Of a stretch of 64,000 nt of DNA, positions 10,691 to 17,826 are shown piece after piece; the first letter of the stretch is position 1, and each line of letters starts with the position of its first letter. The DNA is taken from the NCBI RefSeq assembly GCF_013416775.1, contig NZ_SZVI01000013.1, forward strand, positions 620,001-684,000, given 5' to 3'. Made by a program: the position numbers and the translations under genes. Origin of the DNA: Rhodoferax sp. BLA1. GTDB lineage: Bacteria; Pseudomonadota; Gammaproteobacteria; Burkholderiales; Burkholderiaceae_C. The notes beneath the pieces are model-generated. The model had not been told where the DNA came from. It saw only the letters and a program-made list of their open reading frames with translations, and made no database searches.

Positions 10691-11539
10691 GGCCTCAGCC
10701 CAACGCCCGGCCATGGCAGGTGTGTTGAAGCAGGTGGTGACATCACCCGCGCTGTAGACCGCACGGTCGAGCAGCTGGATATCGGCCTCATGCTGGCGCG
10801 CCACATGCGGATCCTCAAAAAAGATGACCTTCTGGCAACGCCGGTTCAGCACCAGCTCGGCAATCTGCGAGTCCCCACCCAGCGGGCCACTCTGGTAACA
10901 GGTGACCCAGGGCTGGGATGCTGGCCAGCCACGCGCCCAGGCCATGGCATTGAGGCGACTGCCGGTGGTACCGGTGGCAACCCGCCCGGCAAAACGCGAC
11001 AAGGTGTCAAAGTGTTTCATGGCAAAGTCGACCATGTCCTCTTTGAGTGCATCGTGGGCGATCAGCGCCACCACCTGCGACTCCAGCGCCAGCAGCGGTG
11101 CCGCCATCGGCACCAGCCCCGTGCCCACACCCGCACGCACCAGTTCCAAGGCCACCCACTCCACCGCGCCAGCGAAGGTCGCCACAAAGGGTTTGCCATG
11201 GATCACACATTGACGCTTGAGGGCCTGCGCCTCCGGGAAAATCGAAGTCGGGTTGACCGGGTCGATGAAAAAGAACACCCCATCAAGCTCCGCCTCAGGC
11301 GTCAAGCCACCCGCAATACGCGACACCAGCCGCATCAAACCACCATCCCGGCCATAACCCACCGACATCAACTGGCCACGAAACAAGTCGTTGACCACCA
11401 GCGTGTCATGTGCCCCACCGGTGGCGTGCCAGGTGAGGCCAAGTAGCGGCAGAGCCGGTTCACACACACGCGCCCAACGCAGCAAGGTGCTATCTGTTCC
11501 CATGCGGTGCAGGCGATGCGCTGCGAGTCCAAAGTTCAT
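10673..11539 (-). CDS. Tandem methylglyoxal-synthase-domain protein
   Basis: 288 residues from ATG 11539, chosen because GGGAG lies six bases before it; an ATG at 11566 is less well supported. The C-terminal half is a recognisable methylglyoxal synthase (MgsA, glycerone phosphate to methylglyoxal): VALIAHDALKEDM, ATGTTGSRLNA, SGPLGGDSQI and IFFEDPHVARQHEADI keep the catalytic His and Asp positions known from E. coli MgsA. The N-terminal half repeats the same order in degenerate form (HATGGAHDT, VGYGRDGGLM, DGVFFFIDPVNP, GKPFVATFAGAVEW) but lacks the catalytic Asp and His. E. coli MgsA is 152 residues, so this looks like a fused duplication with one dead copy. The prophage lies just upstream of it. 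Confidence 0.72.
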   Translation of the reverse strand: MNFGLAAHRLHRMGTDSTLLRWARVCEPALPLLGLTWHATGGAHDTLVVNDLFRGQLMSVGYGRDGGLMRLVSRIAGGLTPEAELDGVFFFIDPVNPTSIFPEAQALKRQCVIHGKPFVATFAGAVEWVALELVRAGVGTGLVPMAAPLLALESQVVALIAHDALKEDMVDFAMKHFDTLSRFAGRVATGTTGSRLNAMAWARGWPASQPWVTCYQSGPLGGDSQIAELVLNRRCQKVIFFEDPHVARQHEADIQLLDRAVYSAGDVTTCFNTPAMAGRWAEAISKNS

Positions 11540-11655
11540 GTTGCGCTCCCGGTGTGAAACAGCCATGGCGTGGTGGGCTGCCCCACAGAGTGGTCAGTGG
11601 CTGGCCAGAGCGCAGCCGGCAAGGTCAGAAAGGCACAGAGGGTCATGGTCAACAT
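11536..11655 (-). CDS. Small ORF coupled to the methylglyoxal-synthase-like gene
   Basis: A 39-codon ORF, ATG at 11655 (second ATG at 11646), whose TGA overlaps the ATG of the next gene (ATGA). Its N-terminus is hydrophobic (MLTMTLCAFLTLPAALWPA), like a signal peptide or leader peptide. GAAAG precedes the first ATG. It lies between the gene and the prophage end, so it could be a leader peptide or chance. There is no homology I recognise. Confidence 0.3.
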   Translation of the reverse strand: MLTMTLCAFLTLPAALWPATDHSVGQPTTPWLFHTGSAT

Positions 11656-11690
11656 CTTTCACAAAAAAGCTTGCATCAGTAAAGCGGCCT

Positions 11691-11725
11691 TGAATTCAGG
11701 ACAGTACGCCGTTGAATTCAGGACA
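11691..11725 (+). repeat. Left-end direct repeats, candidate transposase-binding sites
   Basis: Two copies of TTGAATTCAGGACA, 22 bases apart, at 11690-11703 and 11712-11725. The inverted counterpart is at the other prophage end (48397-48409); the first copy and the right copy share 15 bases (TGAATTCAGGACAGT). Mu-type ends carry several transposase sites, so this fits end-binding sites. Confidence 0.55.
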
Positions 11726-11740
11726 TGAATTTCATCACAA

Positions 11741-11773
11741 AGAAAACAGCGTTTAAACCAGCTTCAAACGCTG
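11741..11773 (-). terminator. Terminator of the tail operon
   Basis: Perfect 8-bp stem CAGCGTTT (11747-11754) / AAACGCTG (11766-11773) with an 11-base loop. It is followed on the minus strand by TTTTCTTTG, and lies 58 bases after the last tail gene. It probably ends the leftward structural transcript before the prophage end. Confidence 0.7.
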
Positions 11774-11830
11774 CTTGCAAAACCTTCTAACACTCCAGAC
11801 CGCCACCTCAATCACTCGCCAAGTCATTTT

Positions 11831-12193
11831 TTACTCGGCGGGCAATGCGGCCAGATCGGCGCGCAGCTGGATTGCCTGGTTTTCCAAGGCCACAAGTTTG
11901 ACCAGATCAGCGTTATCGGAGGGCAAATCCAGTCCTTTCGCAAGCGCAATTGACACAGCCCGAGCAGGCCGAACGGCAGCAAGGTCAATTTTTGCCAGCT
12001 CCCCCAATATTTCAAGCCGCTGATCTGGCTCGGTTGACGAAGTTGGCTGCGAGCTAATAAAAGCCAAGTAACGAGGATCGGAATCATCCACCTGACCCTG
12101 ATATGGCCACACCAACTCATCTTGCGCGCAGCCAAACACCGCAACAACCTTAAGTTCTGAGGCGTCAAAAAATTGAACAAATACAGTTGTCAT
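11831..12193 (-). CDS. Putative tail fibre assembly/chaperone protein
   Basis: 120 residues. The N-terminus (MTTVFVQFFDASELKVVAVF) and acidic middle (PYQGQVDDSDPRYLAFI) resemble small tail fibre assembly proteins. The rest is helical and rich in Ala and Leu (LALENQ-like repeats: VKLVALENQAIQLRADLAALP). It is the last gene of the tail operon, six bases after the tail fibre gene, which is where Mu-like phages encode a fibre chaperone. The assignment depends mainly on position. Confidence 0.5.
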   Translation of the reverse strand: MTTVFVQFFDASELKVVAVFGCAQDELVWPYQGQVDDSDPRYLAFISSQPTSSTEPDQRLEILGELAKIDLAAVRPARAVSIALAKGLDLPSDNADLVKLVALENQAIQLRADLAALPAE

Positions 12194-12199
12194 AAGACC

Positions 12200-13135
12200 T
12201 CAGAAGGTGTAGTCAGAGATGTAGACGATGCCCGTCATCGTTCCCGAATTAACACTCATGGTGTAGTAAATCGTTTGCACCGTCGCAATCTGCAAATCCG
12301 CGAATGGCGAGGAATAAGAGGTAGTCGCCTGGCCAACAGAAACATTTGCCAACAGTTGGCCAACCGAGGCGGTTGTCGCTACGCTCATCGACCCCGACCC
12401 GACAGCCGTAGAGCTGACGCCGACAAATCCGCCGACCATCTTTGCATTCTTAGGTACGGCACCAGCAATTGACAATGGTGTCAGAGCAACTTGTTGTGTA
12501 GAGGTACTCAACACCTGAGCGCCGACTATGCTAACTTTTCGTCCCGATTGATACCCAACAGCAAACTGTCCACTCGAGTTGGTAGGCCAAACGCTCACCA
12601 GTGCGGACGCCGTAAAACCCGCAGGCATATGAGCGCCACCATAGACCTCGGGCTGCGCCGCGCTTGTGGCGTTGGTAGCCAGCAAAGCAGCTGCCTTAGT
12701 GGATGGGTTGTAAATAGCGTAAATAGCCACATAGCCGGACGCAGGCGCGGCACCGGTGTCCATACCGCCAACACCCACCACCCCAAGATTGATTGACTTG
12801 TTAAAGCCCCCAAGACGAAAACTAGTGCCGCCAAGCGCCGCTGCAACAACAATTTCATCAGCTGTGATGTTGGCACCTGCCGATGCTGCCGCCACCAGCA
12901 TTGTCAAATTGCGAGTTGATCCGACAACGCCGGTGGATAGCAACCGTATAGCCTGCAGCAGCTGATTGACAGTCGCCCTATTGGGCGCCAGACCTGCACC
13001 CTCAATCACACTCAAAATCTCTTCCTGAACCCCATTTAGCCAGTCTGGTGTAACTTCAGTCGGCGGCCTTGAAGACGCCACATCCTCGTTAACAAACATA
13101 TTGCCAACATGACCGGCCCCGTTAACTCTGTCCAT
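12200..13135 (-). CDS. Phage tail fibre protein
   Basis: 311 residues. The N-terminal 65 residues have the conserved baseplate-attachment signature of Mu/P2-type fibres (ASSRPPTEVTPDWLNGVQEE and ILSVIEGAGL). The remainder is rich in Ala, Gly, Thr and Ser with beta-strand character, as expected for a trimeric fibre shaft and tip that bind the host surface. It is shorter than Mu gpS. Its ATG lies 14 bases inside the end of the gp48-like gene, so the two are translationally coupled. Confidence 0.83.
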   Translation of the reverse strand: MDRVNGAGHVGNMFVNEDVASSRPPTEVTPDWLNGVQEEILSVIEGAGLAPNRATVNQLLQAIRLLSTGVVGSTRNLTMLVAAASAGANITADEIVVAAALGGTSFRLGGFNKSINLGVVGVGGMDTGAAPASGYVAIYAIYNPSTKAAALLATNATSAAQPEVYGGAHMPAGFTASALVSVWPTNSSGQFAVGYQSGRKVSIVGAQVLSTSTQQVALTPLSIAGAVPKNAKMVGGFVGVSSTAVGSGSMSVATTASVGQLLANVSVGQATTSYSSPFADLQIATVQTIYYTMSVNSGTMTGIVYISDYTF

Positions 13136-13691
13136 TCAAAACCTCCCCACCGCTGCCGGTGATATCCATGAAAAGCAAATACACGTGCGCCTGTTTGAAA
13201 GCCATCAGCGCGTCCCACAACGCCTGCACGTCTGCCACAGTCTTGTAGTACTGCACCACCAGCACATGCCGCGCACGCGGGCCCCAAAGCTGCTGCCCGG
13301 CACCGCTGCCCGCCACAAATGGTTTGGCAAAAGACAATTTGGTCAGAGACACCGCAAACGTACCCGGCACACCACTCCAAAGCCGCTGCCCAGAGCCGCT
13401 ACCAGCCACAAAAGGTTTACGGGGCAGCGCCTCGGTTATGCCAGCCTGTGACGCATCAGCCACCCGCTGGTAGTCCACCAAACGCCATGAATTTGAAACC
13501 GGCCGGTGCAACTCCACCGCCGCATCCAGAGCAATCGGCACCTGGGCATCTACCCGCGCCAGTTCTACGGCAGTGCCGCGCAGCAGCTGATCACCCATCC
13601 CACCAGCTGGCCAGTCCCAGGCCTCACCTGGTGGCAACAGTGCGCGCAGCGCCTGCGCAAAATCAGCGGCCGTGTGTAAATCAACCCGCAT
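13122..13691 (-). CDS. Baseplate protein, YmfQ/DUF2313 family (Mu gp48-like)
   Basis: 189 residues from ATG 13691, four bases after the gp47 stop; the frame also runs upstream. The DUF2313 start is clear (LHTAADFAQALRALLPPGEA and WDWPAGG), and the C-terminus VQYYKTVADVQALWDALMAF also fits. It closes the baseplate cluster before the fibre. Unusual is an internal repeat of 31-residue period, KPFVAGSGSGQRLW and KPFVAGSGAGQQLW, which is also visible at DNA level (about 13377-13418 and 13284-13325). Confidence 0.8.
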   Translation of the reverse strand: MRVDLHTAADFAQALRALLPPGEAWDWPAGGMGDQLLRGTAVELARVDAQVPIALDAAVELHRPVSNSWRLVDYQRVADASQAGITEALPRKPFVAGSGSGQRLWSGVPGTFAVSLTKLSFAKPFVAGSGAGQQLWGPRARHVLVVQYYKTVADVQALWDALMAFKQAHVYLLFMDITGSGGEVLNGQS

Positions 13692-13695
13692 ACTG

Positions 13696-14742
13696 TCAGG
13701 CCCAGACCACCGTGGGTGGCGCAAACACTTGTCCAGCTCCACACACCAAATCGGCCATGGGAGCCAGCCGCGTGTACTGGGTGGTCACCACTGCTATGGC
13801 TGCATCAATTTCAGCCACTTGCAAAACAGCACCTTCAGACTGCTCTGCATCCACCAAAGCCACCAGCGCGGCCAAAATGGCGGCCCTATTCGGGCCGGTA
13901 TCTACACCAGGCAAAAGATCAATCTGCACCGTTACAGGTACCAGGTCGGGCACCTCCACTGACTTGTCTGGCATCGCTGGCGCCAAGGCCAACAGCTTGT
14001 TCAACACAGCAGCCACCACCGCTGGCGTGGGCAAACGCTGCGACAACCCATTGCAAATAGGCCGTACCAACACCGTACCCACCCCCAGCGCGTGCAACTG
14101 CACCAGCGCGCCTGTCACAGATGGGTGTGCTGCCTTGGCCCAATAAACATAGTCAGCCTTGCGCCCGCCACGTGCGCCATCAGTGGTCACCGTCTGCCAC
14201 TCTTCAACTACGCGCGCCCGCCAATCCTCCACCAGCTCCTGGGCAGCACCGCCGCTCAAACCAGCCGCGCCCACCACCAGGTCACTATCCACGCTACTCA
14301 GCGGGTCAATCAGGGTCAATACAGCACCGGCGGGCAAATTGCCCACAGCACCCGCCGTGGTGCACTGCACCTGCGCCACATCGGTGGCACCGGTCAGCGT
14401 CACCGCCGTGACCACAACATAGTCCAAACCATTGGCACCACGCGCTGCCGCACCTGTCAACAACGTGGCACCGGCAGATCCACCAAAGTCAACCGGCCCC
14501 ACTGAATAAGTCGCGGCCAACCTGGCCACGCCGTAAAGCACCGCCCAGTCAGCCAGTCGCTCCTCGTCACATGTCAGCGGCGAACACTGCGCATGCAACC
14601 AATCCAGATGCCCGTGCTCCCCATGGCAAGCCCGTGCCCAGGCGGCAGACAACGGCCCCCGCAGCACCGCAGGCATGGCGGCCAGGTCGGCCGAAATGCG
14701 GTCTCGCAACTGCTCATAAGTGGGGCGGGTGTAGGTGTCCAT
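13696..14742 (-). CDS. Baseplate wedge protein, gpJ family (Mu gp47-like)
   Basis: 348 residues from ATG 14742. Baseplate_J features are present: an N-terminal YTRPTYEQLRDRISADL, the core VGNLPAGAVLTLIDPLSSVDS, and DGARGGRKADYVYWAKAAHPSV, a signature region of the family. It builds the baseplate wedge of the contractile tail. It lies between the gp46-like and gp48-like genes in standard Mu order. Confidence 0.92.
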   Translation of the reverse strand: MDTYTRPTYEQLRDRISADLAAMPAVLRGPLSAAWARACHGEHGHLDWLHAQCSPLTCDEERLADWAVLYGVARLAATYSVGPVDFGGSAGATLLTGAAARGANGLDYVVVTAVTLTGATDVAQVQCTTAGAVGNLPAGAVLTLIDPLSSVDSDLVVGAAGLSGGAAQELVEDWRARVVEEWQTVTTDGARGGRKADYVYWAKAAHPSVTGALVQLHALGVGTVLVRPICNGLSQRLPTPAVVAAVLNKLLALAPAMPDKSVEVPDLVPVTVQIDLLPGVDTGPNRAAILAALVALVDAEQSEGAVLQVAEIDAAIAVVTTQYTRLAPMADLVCGAGQVFAPPTVVWA

Positions 14743-14764
14743 CAATCCAATTTGGCGATCTGTT

Positions 14765-15172
14765 TCAGAGCGGAATGCTCACCAAAAACGAGATTCCATT
14801 GTGTTGGCCACTGATCGACAGAGACACCTGCGAAACGTTTCCCGCGACCCCATCGCCGCGATCAGTCAGCACGTCCACCACCACGCTTGTCAGCGCCGGG
14901 GAGCGGGCCAGCGCCTGCTCAACCATCCGCACGGCATCAGCTCGCGCCTGGTCATCCAGGGCCGTGCGGCGCAGATACCACAGGCCGGTACCCGCTGCCG
15001 GGTCGGCCCACCAGCCGCGTGCATCAAAGGCGTCAGCCTCCACTGCAGACGGTGCCTGCGCGTCTGTGTACAGCGCCGCATAAACCACCGTCGCCACCGC
15101 AGCAGCTGCATCAGCCTGGTCAGCCAGCGCCACGTCAAAACCACCGCCTGGCAGTCTTATCAAGTTGATCAT
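14765..15172 (-). CDS. Baseplate protein, GP46 family
   Basis: 135 residues. GP46-family features include GWWADPAAGTGLWYLRR near the middle and the C-terminal VSLSISGQHNGISFLVSIPL. It forms part of the Mu-type baseplate next to the gp45 spike protein. The ATG overlaps the gp45 stop codon by four bases (ATGA). Confidence 0.88.
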   Translation of the reverse strand: MINLIRLPGGGFDVALADQADAAAAVATVVYAALYTDAQAPSAVEADAFDARGWWADPAAGTGLWYLRRTALDDQARADAVRMVEQALARSPALTSVVVDVLTDRGDGVAGNVSQVSLSISGQHNGISFLVSIPL

Positions 15173-15618
15173 CCGTGCACCCCGTATGTGCTGGCCCCGC
15201 CGCGCAACACCCCACCATGGGTGTGTGGCGTACCGATCTCGATGCCGTTGTGGCGTACCGATGGCGTCTCTAAATTAACATGCCCACTGGCCTTGATCGT
15301 CACCACGCCACCCCGGCCCATCTTCACAAAGTTGCCCTCATCGTCGTGCAGCGCTACCTCACCTTCGGCCAGATCCATCTGGTAGCGTTTGTCACCAATC
15401 ACCAGTGCAATCCCCTCGGCCCGGTCGCCACCGGGAAACACCAGGTACACCTGGCAGCCCGGCTTGGGCCGGTATGACAGCCCATACGGCTCCACCCGCC
15501 GCGCTTTGGGCACCGTCTCACCGTCCAGCACCCCCACCTGCACAAACTCAGCGCCAACCAGGCGGCCCACACCCTGGGCCACCAGCAGCTGCAGCCGCCG
15601 CCACACCTGCCCAATCAT
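15169..15618 (-). CDS. Baseplate spike/assembly protein (Mu gp45, gpV-like)
   Basis: 149 residues. An OB-fold N-terminal part (VYLVFPGGDRAEGIALVIGD) is followed by a beta-helical stretch (VALHDDEGNFVKMGRGGVVT) and ends with GIEIGTPHTHGGVLRGG. The HxH motif there is the iron-binding tip known from Mu gp45 and P2 gpV membrane-piercing spikes. Coupled by a 4-base overlap to the gpP-like gene upstream. Confidence 0.92.
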   Translation of the reverse strand: MIGQVWRRLQLLVAQGVGRLVGAEFVQVGVLDGETVPKARRVEPYGLSYRPKPGCQVYLVFPGGDRAEGIALVIGDKRYQMDLAEGEVALHDDEGNFVKMGRGGVVTIKASGHVNLETPSVRHNGIEIGTPHTHGGVLRGGASTYGVHG

Positions 15619-16676
15619 CGTTTTGCTCCGGTAGCCTTGCCCGTTGCCGCGCCCACACCAGCGGCCCGCTTCTTGGTCTTCTTGGGCTCACCCACAAACG
15701 CGCTGCGCTCCATCAGTGTCAGCCTCGTCACGCGCCCAGCCTTATCGTCCAGCTCCAAATCCCGATCACCCACCAGCAGCACCTGGTCAATGCCTTCGTG
15801 CGGTATCACCACCCGCACTTGCTCATTGATCCGCCAAACACGCGGCTTGCCATCAGCGCCCAGGTAATGCCAGCCCTTCAGCTCCAGCTCCAGCCGGTGG
15901 CTGCGCGCCAGGCGCCGGTTGTGCTCCAGCTGCGCCCGCCGGTCACAGCCACCAGTGCTGTTGCCTGCCCGGTCACCCACAATGTGCATCGGCCTGAAAA
16001 ACTCAATGCCCACGTCCTTCACCGCCCCTTTCAGCGCAGCGCCAGATCCATAGTTAAAACTCTTCACCACATACTCAGAAAACCGCAGCCGGTCTTCGTC
16101 CACCACCCTGTAGTGCTTGATATCCACCCCATAGGTCAGCGTGGCCACCGGCGCAGCGGCCGTGGGCTCGGTCAGCAGCAGCCCACCCTCGGGCGTTGGG
16201 TAAATCAGCTTGTTGGCAGACCGCGCCGCATTGATCAGCGCATTGGCGGGCAGCTCGCATTGCATCGCAAACTGCGGCACCACAGCCGTGTCTCCAACCA
16301 CCTGCAAAGGCACCCCAAACAGCTTACAAACCCGCTTTGCAATCTCGCCCAGCTTCAGCCCTGAGTAAGTGGCCGAGTACTGGCAGTCCACCAGCTCGCG
16401 CCCCAGGCTGCGGGCGGCCACGCTGATCGCGTGCGAGGTTGGCCCCACGTCCCGGCTGCGCACGTCGCTGCGCACCGTGGCCACCAGCTCACCATCGGCC
16501 CACACCGTCATCACCGTGTTCGGTGTCAGCCCCAGCCCATTGCCTGTGCCAGGTAGCGCCACCCCCATCTGCAACTGCGCGCACAAGTCATCCACACTCT
16601 CGCGCAGCTTCACCGACTGCCAGGCGTCAAACATCACCCCGTCAAACTTCACCACCACGCCAGAGTTATCAGCCAT
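15615..16676 (-). CDS. Baseplate hub protein (Mu gpP/gp44, gpD-like)
   Basis: 353 residues from ATG 16676, which lies 8 bases inside the upstream gpN-like gene; the frame is open to 16715 but the conserved N-terminus (MADNSGVVVKFDGVMFDAWQ) begins here. The family pattern of late-control/hub proteins is present: SYTITVSARSLGRELVD-like ISVAARSLGRELVDCQ, then LGEIAKRVCKLFGV and INEQVRVVIPHEGIDQVLLVG. The C-terminus is Lys/Ala rich. It connects the tail tube to the spike. Confidence 0.9.
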   Translation of the reverse strand: MADNSGVVVKFDGVMFDAWQSVKLRESVDDLCAQLQMGVALPGTGNGLGLTPNTVMTVWADGELVATVRSDVRSRDVGPTSHAISVAARSLGRELVDCQYSATYSGLKLGEIAKRVCKLFGVPLQVVGDTAVVPQFAMQCELPANALINAARSANKLIYPTPEGGLLLTEPTAAAPVATLTYGVDIKHYRVVDEDRLRFSEYVVKSFNYGSGAALKGAVKDVGIEFFRPMHIVGDRAGNSTGGCDRRAQLEHNRRLARSHRLELELKGWHYLGADGKPRVWRINEQVRVVIPHEGIDQVLLVGDRDLELDDKAGRVTRLTLMERSAFVGEPKKTKKRAAGVGAATGKATGAKR

Positions 16677-17826
16677 CAATCTGCCCCCGCACAAACAGCG
16701 GGTGGCGCACCGCATTGCGCTCCACCAGCGCCGCCTCGTCCACCTGCATCCTGTAAGCCAGCACCGTGGCGGGCATCGCCGCCACCACCTGGCGTGTTTG
16801 GGTGGCCTCCAGCGCCTGCAGACTCAGCGCTTGCTGCAAGCGCAGCCGCGCATCCACTGCCGACTCAAAAACCCCATCATCGGCCCCGGGCAGCAGCTCA
16901 TCCAGCGCGCTCAGCACCAGCTGCAGCGCCGTGTCACGCGCACCCACTGTGGTGTAGTCAGCCAGTGCCACCTGCATTGCCGTGGCCACCAGCCAGTGCC
17001 CGCGTGCAGTCTGCTCGGCTGCCAGCGCCCGGCGCAGGGCGGGTGAGTCACCCGCACCCAACGCCCCCGCTGTTATTGCCGCACCAGGTGCAACGGCCGA
17101 CCGGGTCAGCGCCGCTACCACACGCACCCGTGCACCGTCGGTCAAGTCAGCATCAGACAAGCCCAACGCGCCGCCTATGGATCTCAACGCCGTTGCATAG
17201 GCCCCTGGAAGCTCCAGCACCTGGGCCAGCAGGGCGCGCGCGCTGTCCACCGTGTTCAGCACAGCCGCCAGCATTGTCAGCGGCATGCGCGCCCTCGCCA
17301 GCGCGTTGCGCACATCACCCATCGCGCCTTGAATGCGGGCCAGAAACGTGGCCACCGAGTTGCCAGGCAGCGCTGGTGGTTTGTAGTCGCTGGCGGCAGC
17401 TGCATAAGACTGCACAGACTCCTCGGCCGCATCCGCCACATCGGGTTCGGGCTGGGGTGCCTCGCCACCACCAGGCACCAAGTCCACCGCCACCCGCGCA
17501 TACCCGCCATCTGCATTGCTCTCTGTCAGCGTCCAGTCTTGCGCTCGCACCCACACATAGCCCAGCCATGGGTGAAGCAACCACACAGGGCCAGGCACTT
17601 GCAGTTGTTCCAGGAAAGAATTGCGGTCCAGGTCGTAGTCATCACCCAAGAAATAGGCGTTGACCTGCCAGCCATTGGCCTTGGCGCCCAGATCCTCCAC
17701 CTCCACATCGTCTCGGCCTGGGTACTCACTCACCACCAATCTGCGGCCCCCTTTTGCCGTGTGGCTGTCGGTCAAAAACTCCAGGCCATCCCAGCGGGCG
17801 GGTTTAAGTCGGGTGCGCCAGCTCAT
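16669..17826 (-). CDS. DNA circularization N-terminal domain protein (Mu gpN-like)
   Basis: 385 residues. The N-terminal 120 residues carry the gpN/DNA-circularization family signature: MSWRTRLKPARWDGLEFLTD, GRRLVVSEYPGRDDVEVEDLG, YDLDRNSFLEQL and GPVWLLHPWLGYVWV. The rest is Ala-rich and helical. In Mu, gpN lies between tape measure and gpP and is a baseplate/tail component; the circularization name comes from related phages. The ATG overlaps the tape measure stop codon (ATGA). Confidence 0.9.
   Translation of the reverse strand: MSWRTRLKPARWDGLEFLTDSHTAKGGRRLVVSEYPGRDDVEVEDLGAKANGWQVNAYFLGDDYDLDRNSFLEQLQVPGPVWLLHPWLGYVWVRAQDWTLTESNADGGYARVAVDLVPGGGEAPQPEPDVADAAEESVQSYAAAASDYKPPALPGNSVATFLARIQGAMGDVRNALARARMPLTMLAAVLNTVDSARALLAQVLELPGAYATALRSIGGALGLSDADLTDGARVRVVAALTRSAVAPGAAITAGALGAGDSPALRRALAAEQTARGHWLVATAMQVALADYTTVGARDTALQLVLSALDELLPGADDGVFESAVDARLRLQQALSLQALEATQTRQVVAAMPATVLAYRMQVDEAALVERNAVRHPLFVRGQIDG

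Noticed and set aside
11691-11725. End motif interpreted as remnants of an IS element
   Set aside because: No transposase of another family lies next to either copy, and the copies exactly bracket a MuA-encoding prophage.
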